From the NCBI RefSeq assembly GCF_003144395.1, contig NZ_PENZ01000027.1:124001-188000 (forward strand): 64,000 nucleotides of DNA. The letters are read 5' to 3'. The notes under the pieces are model-generated. The model worked only from the letters and a program-made list of their open reading frames with translations, had not been told where the DNA came from and made no database searches. The translations under genes and the position numbers were made by a program. This DNA comes from Proteus faecis. Its GTDB lineage: Bacteria > Pseudomonadota > Gammaproteobacteria > Enterobacterales > Enterobacteriaceae. Below, one piece after another: positions 58,234 to 64,000 of this stretch. Position 1 is the stretch's first letter; the number at the start of each line of letters is the position of its first letter.

Positions 58234-58420
58234 CCAACACCCCTTTTCCTTGAGCTGCTTGCGTACTGATCCATTCTTCAAGATCGGATTGTTTAAAGCG
58301 CCAAGCATTGCCAACTTTAAAAGCAGGAATTTTATGTGCCGCTGCTAGACGGTAAACAGTTCTCTCATTTACCTTCAAATACTCAGCTACTTCTTTAATT
58401 GTCAGAACAGTATCAGTCAT
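58220..58420 (-). CDS. excisionase-like helix-turn-helix protein
   Basis: A 66-residue DNA-binding protein of the HTH_17/excisionase type (LTIKEVAEYLKVNERTVYRLAAAHKIPAFKVGNAWRFKQSDLEEWI), a MerR-like winged helix. It overlaps the helicase gene by 14 bases and heads the defence cassette, so it may regulate it. ATG 58420 has GAGTG just upstream; a GTG six bases earlier is also possible. Upstream, TGTACTTATTTGTACT contains a direct repeat that could be an operator. The gap 58421-58667 otherwise has no gene. Confidence 0.85.
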   Translation of the reverse strand: MTDTVLTIKEVAEYLKVNERTVYRLAAAHKIPAFKVGNAWRFKQSDLEEWISTQAAQGKGVLDGTN

Positions 58421-58667
58421 TTTCACTCGGCCACTTTGAAAAGTGCGTCAATTATCTAATGCGAGTGTCAAAATAGTACAAATAAGTACATGAATCAATC
58501 TTATTCGGCACTTGCCGGAGCTCCTTGGCTTTAATCCTCATCAATTTTAGGTACACAACCAGTACACTAACGGTATTGTCCGCCTTAGCCTTTAAACCTA
58601 GCCAAGCTCTTAGGTTGACTGGCGATTCACTGCAAGGCGACAAGCCAATACAGGATTCATCGCCTTT

Positions 58668-59815
58668 TTAGTCATCCAAGATGCTGCCTTTAACACAATA
58701 CATGCGTGGGCGGGTGTTGTCGGGTAGGCTGACTTTGCGCTGTGGTCGGTTGCCATCGGGGACAAGGTAGCCTGCGGCTATCAGTGCTTTGGCGGCGCGA
58801 TCTGGGCTTAGGCCTTCGGTGGCTTCGCGCCAGCCGGTTGGGTAAAACAGGTAAAGGGTTTGTGGGCCTGTAGAGTCAAGCCAACCGGCGCGTTGGCGTA
58901 CTTGGCTGCTGTAACCGGTTTGTTTGGGCGTAAAGCGGCTTTCGCCATGTTGCTCAATAAAACTGCGTACTTGGCGAATGGCTTGTTGGTCTTCATTGGC
59001 GGCCACACCACCGCGGGCGAGTATCCATTGGTTAAGCAGGCTTAAACAAGCGGCTTCGACACTTTGAGCTGGCCAATCGAGTACTTTGGCTTGAATGGCT
59101 AACAGGCCTGCGCTGGCCAGTAAGGCAAACTTTTCGGCGACCCGGCGCACTTGGCCGTCAGCCTCGGTTGGTAAGCTGGTTAAAAAGCGTTGGCGTACGT
59201 TTTGGAAAACGGGTCGCACCTGTGCGCCGTGCTGCGTTAAATACCGTAACCAGTCCAAGGCCAAGCAGCCGTAATGTTGGCGACTTTGCTGTTTTAGATG
59301 ATCGGATAAATCGGCGGCATTCATACCATGACTCTGGTTAAACACGCCCATTTGCGCTCCGGCATCGGCACTGAGATCAATCACTCGCACTTGCTGGCCG
59401 GCTTTTACGCGCTTGCCGATACTGGCAAGATGGCTTTCGAGCGTGACTTCGCCAGTGGATAAAAACACCAAACGCCAACGGGCGGGTAAGCGCATTTCAC
59501 CGTATTTGCCTGCACGGGTTTTACCTTGTCCATTGGCAAGCATGTAAGCGACATCGCCCGCCTCTTTTGGGTCAACTTCGCCCATTTCATCGAGCGCCAG
59601 CAAGGCATCGTTATGCGCTAATGCTGTGCCTTCTAAACCGTTGGCCGTGGCCCGCCAACTGTGGCGTAGCTGATTAGGTTCGCCCCACACCGATAATGCC
59701 GGATACAGCGCTGCGGTTTTACCAGTACTGCTGGCACCATAGAGGTGTAAACCAAAACCATCCACCCCACACTCCAAGCTGAGCGAAGGTTCGACAATGC
59801 TGAGTTTCCCCAGCA
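58668..59815 (-). pseudogene. DUF927 helicase/primase-like protein, N-terminally truncated
   Basis: The frame holds the C-terminal part of a DUF927 protein, a family of ATPases in phage-like islands thought to act in replication. The Walker A region LYGASSTGKTAAL is followed by RATANGLEGTALAHNDALLALDEMGEVDPKEAGDVAYMLANGQGKTR, all typical. The protein-like frame can be followed upstream only to LLGKLSIVEPSLSLECGVDGFG at about 59,815, where it abuts a hipA fragment, so the N-terminal half is gone. Sequence is GC-rich compared with the core. Translation from an internal start is possible but function is unlikely. Confidence 0.8.
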
Positions 59816-60389
59816 GGCATATAAATTTGTGCCTTAGGTCTGGCCCCGCCCGAACTACCTCCGGCGACTAATGCGGCCAACACCTGTTGAGTACGCCCAT
59901 CTAACTCATCGTGATTATCATCCATATAATCTGGCATTGAAGCATCGAACAGCGTTTGTGCTTCTAAGCCCAAGGTGGCTAAATCAATATCCGCATGCGT
60001 GGAGGCTGAAAACTCAGACACCGGAGAAAAAGACAATGCTCCCATGCCTTTATCACCGATAAAGGCCAGTCTATCCATCGCCGTTAATTGATTAGGCAGG
60101 ATGCCCTGTTGCCGGAAAATACGATCTTGTAACAGCATGCCCCAGCCATCGGGCAAACAATCTCCAAATACGCCATGTACACCCTGGTGTGGCTGCTTAG
60201 GTGCAACTTGAACTTGCGCGTTCGCATGCAAGGTAAAAGGAGATAAATTGCCAAACTGCTGCAAATAGCTGTCTGCATACTGAAAAAAAAAACGCCTTGC
60301 CGATTCTGCGCCAAGATCCCTACAGCAACCTGCTCACCTGAGCTTAACGTACGAGTTACGGCGAGTTTTTGAATGGGTTTAAAACTCAT
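59800..60389 (-). pseudogene. hipA: HipA toxin kinase, truncated and frameshifted
   Basis: The N-terminal part of a HipA-type Ser/Thr kinase toxin. It starts at ATG 60389 (MSFKPIQKLAVTRTLSSGEQVAVGIL), loses frame at a run of ten T residues (read leftward, near 60,283-60,292), and continues as YLQQFGNLSPFTLHANAQ, GVFGDCLPDGWGMLLQDR and GGSSGGARPKAQIYMPAG. There the HipA sequence stops at the junction with DUF927, so the kinase catalytic core is missing. It overlaps hipB by 11 bases in the usual hipBA arrangement. Certainly non-toxic as a kinase. Confidence 0.85.
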
Positions 60390-60669
60390 CTTTTAGCACC
60401 TCATCAATACTCGCGGGTACAGCAGCGCGTTCTTTGCTATGTTGTGTGAGCTGATAAAGCCTCTCTAGCGAATCAAGTGTTTGCCAAAGCAACAGCAATT
60501 GGCGAAATGAAATTTGCCCAGTTAACTCAAACTTCTTAATGGTGGCCGCAGGCACACAGCTGCGCTCAGCAAGCGCCGCTCGTGACAGCTTTGCCTGCTT
60601 TCGTAACTCACGTAAATATGCCGCATAGGCTTGGCTTACATCGGTATCATCAAGTAAGGTAAATTTCAT
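60379..60669 (-). CDS. hipB: HipB-like antitoxin / XRE repressor
   Basis: A 96-residue XRE-family protein with an HTH (LRELRKQAKLSRAALAERSCVPAATIKKFELTGQISFRQLLLL), the antitoxin that normally neutralises HipA and represses hipBA. ATG 60669 is chosen: an ATG at 60702 lies inside the promoter/operator, as the -10 TATAAT is at 60701-60706. The gene seems intact although its toxin is dead, so it may survive only as a repressor. Confidence 0.85.
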   Translation of the reverse strand: MKFTLLDDTDVSQAYAAYLRELRKQAKLSRAALAERSCVPAATIKKFELTGQISFRQLLLLWQTLDSLERLYQLTQHSKERAAVPASIDEVLKDEF

Positions 60670-60684
60670 CCGCAAAGGCCAAAT

Positions 60685-60741
60685 GGATACATTAATATCC
60701 ATTATAGCGAAATAAAATAGAAAGTGGATATCATTGTATCC
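60685..60741 (-). promoter_or_regulatory. hipBA promoter with two palindromic operators
   Basis: GGATA-N6-TATCC occurs twice, at 60685-60700 and 60726-60741, 41 bp apart (about four turns), with a perfect leftward -10 TATAAT (60701-60706) between them. The half-sites are those of the known HipB operator, but in outward rather than inward order. Beyond this, 60742-61074 has no supported gene; a GTGGGCAnnnnGTGGGCA direct repeat lies near 60,890-60,910. Confidence 0.7.
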
Positions 60742-61074
60742 GTTATAAAGTGAAGTGTTGAAAAAATTACTCGATAAAGCCCTTCAAAACTGCTATGTTT
60801 TAGCTCTAACAGCAGCATAAAAACGGCACTGTTTTTCCGTAGTTTTAGCCAAGAAGCACCACTAAGATTTAGTAAAAGCCATAGGCAAGTGGTGGGCAGT
60901 TTGGTGGGCAAACAGGCATTTTTGAACGGTTTCTTTTCGATAACTCATTGAGTTTGTTAGGATTTAGGCCGCTACTCAATGAGCAAACACAGAATATAGG
61001 ATGGAGTTAGGTTATAAAGTGAATAGCATTATAATTATTAAAATCCATTAATATTTAAATCGCTTATATGGATA

Positions 61075-61488
61075 TTACCTATTTGTTTTAGGCTGATGTT
61101 CTTCTGTAACATTCTCCGCTGGAATACACCAAATCCCCTCATGACAGTTCGGACAACATTTTTGATTGTTTGTAAAGTATTCGCGGCACTGCACACAAAA
61201 CCAATTCGTGACCTTTAATATTGGTGAAACTGACCTAAAGTGTGTGTTCAGTCGTGCCTTGTCTTCTAAGTTCTTGATCTTACTGATGACCTGCGGACAG
61301 TGCTCTGCGGTCTGAGGATCAGAATGGGTAAACCATGACTCCGTTGGCGTCTTGTGCAGTGTGACGGGCTCACCGCAGTGAGCACAGTAATAGTTTTCTC
61401 GTGAATAACTCGGTTCTTGGGTGGCTCCAGCGAATCGATTGTTTTGTGTTAGGGCGAGAGACATTTTGACTTCGTGTAATTTAAGCAT
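61075..61488 (-). CDS. zinc-ribbon protein of genomic islands
   Basis: A 137-residue protein with three CxxC knuckles (YYCAHCGEP, WFCVQCREY, KCCPNCHEG) and scattered His, so probably Zn-binding. This type is common in enterobacterial integrative elements next to AlpA and Gp2-like genes; no activity is established. ATG 61488 has AAGGA eight bases upstream; a second Met at residue 9 is less well placed. The 249-bp gap to the alpA-like gene holds no gene. Confidence 0.8.
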   Translation of the reverse strand: MLKLHEVKMSLALTQNNRFAGATQEPSYSRENYYCAHCGEPVTLHKTPTESWFTHSDPQTAEHCPQVISKIKNLEDKARLNTHFRSVSPILKVTNWFCVQCREYFTNNQKCCPNCHEGIWCIPAENVTEEHQPKTNR

Positions 61489-61737
61489 GGGTGTGATCCT
61501 TTTTGGTTAATTCAAACTAAACGTTTTGAGTACCTAAAGCTCAGAACCGATTTGGTACCCACCTTGAAACTCAGAAGACCACTGAGCTGTGCCTGCATGC
61601 GTATCGAGTCAGGTTCGTATGTTTAGGGCGTAGCTTTGCCTAGAGCGCATTCAATCGCACCAGGTGTGGTTGAAATTGACTTGGTGGGTAATGGGTGGGT
61701 ATGCTATGGAAAATGCACGGCGACTCGCGCTAGTGCC

Positions 61738-61968
61738 TTAGGATCCAAGGGCGGAGTTGCCCCCTCTCGATTCATCAATGCGCGCTTGTAACCACTGTAC
61801 GACTTCACTTTTTAACCAGCGCGACATACGACCAAACTTGATGGGTTTTGGGAACTCTCCATTTTGGATCAACTTATAGAACCACTTATCCGTTAAGCCT
61901 GTGAGCTTTGTAATGAATTTCATATCGACAAATTGGTCATCTAGTAAGGAAATAGCTTGGGTAGTCAT
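61738..61968 (-). CDS. AlpA-family transcriptional regulator
   Basis: A 76-residue MerR-like winged-helix protein of the AlpA family, found in P4-like prophages and islands where it activates integrase or excision functions. The pattern DMKFITKLTGLTDKWFYKLIQNGEFPKPIKFGRMSRWLKSEVVQWLQARI is typical. Here it most likely controls island excision or the genes around it. It lies between the zinc-ribbon and Gp2-like genes on the same strand. Confidence 0.92.
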   Translation of the reverse strand: MTTQAISLLDDQFVDMKFITKLTGLTDKWFYKLIQNGEFPKPIKFGRMSRWLKSEVVQWLQARIDESRGGNSALGS

Positions 61969-62073
61969 TATTGAACTCCTGTCTTTAAAGTTAAAAGGCA
62001 GAAGGGATATCGATAAGTGTTTAGGGATATCTCTCTTGCAAAAGATATCCCCCTCATGTTTTTTATTGGTAGA

Positions 62074-62661
62074 TTAACGGCTGCACCCAAAAGAACGCTC
62101 ACCATCACCATAATATTTTGTATGTTCTTTGGCTAAGTAGCGACAGCGCTGGTTTAATTCGAATATCGTGCTTTCATTATTGGGTTTATTATTATCTAGC
62201 CACGTTATGGCGTTATCTGGAATATGAATTAAATAACGCTCCGCAGGGTAGTTCACACCAATAGCACTACACCATGCTTGCTGTATTAATGCATAGAGCG
62301 TCCCTTCAGTTTTAATAAAATCGCCCAGCCCCCAATAAACATCTTTATTTAACAGCAAAAGAACATGATAGTGTTTTTTATTATTTATCTCACCGAACTC
62401 TCTGACCCAGACATAAGATAACGGACATATGTGGTTACGCTTCCATATTTTATTCTTACGTTTTAGGTCAGCATTTATTTTGGCTTTTAACGATTCAAAG
62501 AATCGAGTGATGACCCTCGAATCGTTAAAGTGAAATATATTTTCAGATGGGAAACGTAAGTCAACTCGAACAGCAGTAACACGATTGTGAATTAAAAGTG
62601 CTTTACGGATAGTGTGGTTTATCTTTTGAATGTAATGCTTATTGTAGGTGTAACTAGACAT
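62074..62661 (-). CDS. inovirus Gp2-like / YagK-YfjJ C-terminal family protein
   Basis: A 195-residue basic protein like the Gp2-type replication proteins of filamentous phages and the YagK/YfjJ proteins of E. coli prophages. Diagnostic segments are RVDLRFPSEN, YVWVREFGEINNKKHYHVLLLLNKDVYW (with the His-x-His pair characteristic of rolling-circle Rep-related folds) and RCRYLAKEHTKYYGDGERSFGCSR. Proposed role: replication of the element or a regulator; not proven. The 434-bp gap to its right holds no other gene, only operator-like repeats near its end. Confidence 0.85.
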   Translation of the reverse strand: MSSYTYNKHYIQKINHTIRKALLIHNRVTAVRVDLRFPSENIFHFNDSRVITRFFESLKAKINADLKRKNKIWKRNHICPLSYVWVREFGEINNKKHYHVLLLLNKDVYWGLGDFIKTEGTLYALIQQAWCSAIGVNYPAERYLIHIPDNAITWLDNNKPNNESTIFELNQRCRYLAKEHTKYYGDGERSFGCSR

Positions 62662-63019
62662 GATTAATACCTGTGGTTGGTTTTATTTCATATCTAGAAG
62701 GGATGTTGTTAAAAATAGGCATTCATCATTTAACCAAGATGATGAATATATGGATAGGTGAGTCAGTGACAGGGTAATGTTTAATCTTTTAGGTGTGGTT
62801 ATGATGCTAGTTATCTTTATTAAAATAATACTATACCAACACGATAAAGCCTTTCTTTATCTTATCATCAATGCCCGTGACAGCGCGTTTTTGAACCACA
62901 ATGAGCAGCTTCTTTTTGAGGAGAGTCAACTCTGATATTAACTTATCTAAAGATTAGTCTTCACTCTAATAGTAATTAGTGCAGTTATCGTGAGTTTTAG
63001 CACATAAATAGGGGTTTTC

Positions 63020-63087
63020 ATGTAGTACAATGACACCTTAAACACTACGTAAAATACTATGTAAACATATGCAAAAAATACTACGTG
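63020..63087 (+). promoter_or_regulatory. phased operator-like repeats
   Basis: ACTACGTA at 63044, ACTATGTA at 63056 and ACTACGTG at 63080 are direct repeats at 12- and 24-bp intervals, and an inverted ATGTAGTA lies at 63020-63027. They fill the region just before the 63096 start. Arrays of short direct repeats of this sort are bound by ribbon-helix-helix proteins, and the next gene encodes one, so autoregulation is inferred. Confidence 0.55.
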
Positions 63088-63095
63088 GAGAATAA

Positions 63096-64000
63096 ATGAT
63101 AAATATAAATGTCAATGATAATTATTTGGAGTGCAGACAATATTATGCTGTTCTGTTCTATATATTTTCAGAAAAAATACTGTCGCCTAATGAGATTTAT
63201 AAAATGATATCTGAGGCAAAGAATAAGAATGTGTGTACATTACTTAGTGAGCTAAATCAATATGTCGGGAATAGATTTAAAAATGTTGATTATTTTTTAA
63301 GAACGATAGAGCAAAAGATTATCCCAATAGAACAATTATCTTTTTTAACGGATGAAAGAATATCATTTGTTATCTTAAACTTTCTCATGAAGTCGTATAA
63401 TAAACACCTTATAGAAAATGATTATCCATCAATTATGGGGGGCGTGTATAATTACTCTCCCTTGAACTTGAACCCTATCATGGGCAGGAATATCCCTTTT
63501 CATTATATTGTTTGTTTTTTGGACTTTTTAGTTTTGTTTATAAACCCTAAAGATTTTAATGAGACAGTCTTTTACATGAAAGATAAAGCTTCGTCTATTT
63601 CTAAAGAATACCCCGATCCTTTTTTATTTTTACCCAGAAAGAATGAAGCATTAAAATGGATAGCCGAGAGGATGATCCGCGCAAATATTGCTGTTGATGA
63701 TGATGTTAATGTTCTTATTCAAAATGAAAAATGGAAATTAATTATTTCCTGTTTTGATTATTGGGCTATTATTTCAAGTGTAGAAGCGGTCAAGCTTTTT
63801 CTATCTCAAACAAGAAAAGCTTGGAGCCAAAAAAAATATCGTGATGGTGTTAAAGATAAGGCTGTACTGAATACGTATATTTCCAAATCAGCAATGGTAA
63901 AATTAAAAAAAATAGCCAAAAATCATAATAAAAATATTAACGAAATTATCGAGGCGATGATTGATCAAATTGTTCTACCACGGGATTCCATTGAAGAACT
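63096..64000 (+). CDS. protein with MatP-like ribbon-helix-helix segment (partial)
   Basis: The frame opens at ATG 63096, with GGAG five bases upstream, and is still open at the window end (at least 301 residues). The first 250 residues are helical and AT-rich in codon use, with no motif I recognise. Near residues 255-295 it reads RKAWSQKKYRDGV, then AVLNTYISKSAMVKLKKIAKN and INEIIEAMID, which resembles the ribbon-helix-helix region of MatP, the Ter macrodomain organiser, where a similar layout (helical N-terminus, RHH, coiled coil) occurs. DNA binding is likely; the biological role is unknown. Repeats directly upstream may be its operator. Confidence 0.7.
   Translation, partial: MININVNDNYLECRQYYAVLFYIFSEKILSPNEIYKMISEAKNKNVCTLLSELNQYVGNRFKNVDYFLRTIEQKIIPIEQLSFLTDERISFVILNFLMKSYNKHLIENDYPSIMGGVYNYSPLNLNPIMGRNIPFHYIVCFLDFLVLFINPKDFNETVFYMKDKASSISKEYPDPFLFLPRKNEALKWIAERMIRANIAVDDDVNVLIQNEKWKLIISCFDYWAIISSVEAVKLFLSQTRKAWSQKKYRDGVKDKAVLNTYISKSAMVKLKKIAKNHNKNINEIIEAMIDQIVLPRDSIEE

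Larger units (their letters stand above)
40303..64000. mobile_element. genomic island inserted at leuX (left part)
   Basis: The region begins at the tRNA 3' end with an intact tyrosine integrase and carries an antirestriction gene, a second dead integrase, an IS element, a defence cassette, toxin-antitoxin remnants, AlpA and Gp2-like genes. Base composition changes visibly several times: the defence and DUF927/hip segments are richer in GC than the core. This marks a mosaic of successive insertions rather than one element. The right end is outside the window. Confidence 0.88.

Noticed and set aside
47839-58420. Calling the defence cassette DISARM or BREX
   Set aside because: The SNF2 helicase and methylase recall DISARM, but no DUF1998 or PLD gene is present, and none of the BREX marker genes (pglZ, brxC) is seen.
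58500-58520. TTCGGCAC near 58,504 as a copy of the leuX 3' end (attR)
   Set aside because: Only about eight bases agree and the flanking tRNA-like sequence is absent.
58452-58643. 63-codon leftward frame between the HTH gene and DUF927
   Set aside because: No ribosome-binding site and no recognisable pattern; probably spacer DNA.
60702-60911. 69-codon leftward frame upstream of hipB
   Set aside because: It covers the hip promoter and operators and has no start signal.
60889-60913. GTGGGCA direct repeat as an attachment site
   Set aside because: Similar repeats occur near P4-type integrases, but no integrase or tRNA lies beside it here.

Overview
The window looks like a chromosomal segment of a low-GC member of the Enterobacterales. 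Gene content, gene order and protein sequences point to the Morganellaceae, most likely Proteus. This is judged by eye from protein resemblance and was not checked by any database search.

Positions 1-40.2 kb are a conserved core backbone, in the order known from E. coli for two blocks. Block one is infB(partial)-rbfA-truB-rpsO-pnp-nlpI-deaD (translation, RNA decay, cold adaptation). It is followed by the btsR/btsS pyruvate-sensing pair, an HlyD/ABC-2 efflux operon without its own ATPase, the anaerobic ubiquinone genes ubiV/ubiU and ubiT, then yhbS, yhbQ, a DUF1471 gene and yhbP. Block two is nrdG/nrdD-ridA-pyrI-pyrB-pyrL-argF-rraB-(pirin, yhfL-like)-yjgM-valS-holC-pepA-lptF-lptG-ampH. Many control elements are readable: an RNase III-type leader on pnp, a candidate S15 switch on rpsO, FNR, NrdR and DnaA boxes upstream of nrdDG, a pyrBI attenuator with leader peptide, and a pair of ARG boxes upstream of argF. 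After ampH come about 1.2 kb of AT-rich, largely gene-free DNA with a candidate small RNA.

At 40,218-40,302 lies tRNA-Leu(CAA), the leuX equivalent. Everything to its right is a mosaic genomic island that runs off the window. It starts with an intact P4-type tyrosine integrase and an ArdA antirestriction gene. A decayed zone follows (43.1-47.8 kb): two broken small genes, a second integrase wrecked by an IS5/IS427-type element plus a frameshift and a stop, a frameshifted membrane protein, an unusual GTTTGGC repeat cluster and a stop-interrupted unknown gene.

From 47.8 to 58.4 kb comes an apparently intact, visibly more GC-rich defence cassette on the minus strand. It encodes an excisionase-like HTH protein, a SNF2/RapA-type helicase, an AbiD/AbiF-like HEPN protein, an AIPR nuclease-like protein, and the Mod and Res subunits of a type III restriction-modification system. 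Overlaps, tight spacing and one internal promoter suggest two co-oriented transcription units working as one composite system.

To its right are a truncated DUF927 helicase/primase-like gene fused at a deletion junction to a truncated, frameshifted hipA with its hipB antitoxin and paired operators. Then follow typical island genes (zinc-ribbon protein, AlpA regulator, inovirus Gp2-like protein). The last gene is a partial protein with a MatP-like ribbon-helix-helix segment, preceded by a phased array of operator-like repeats.
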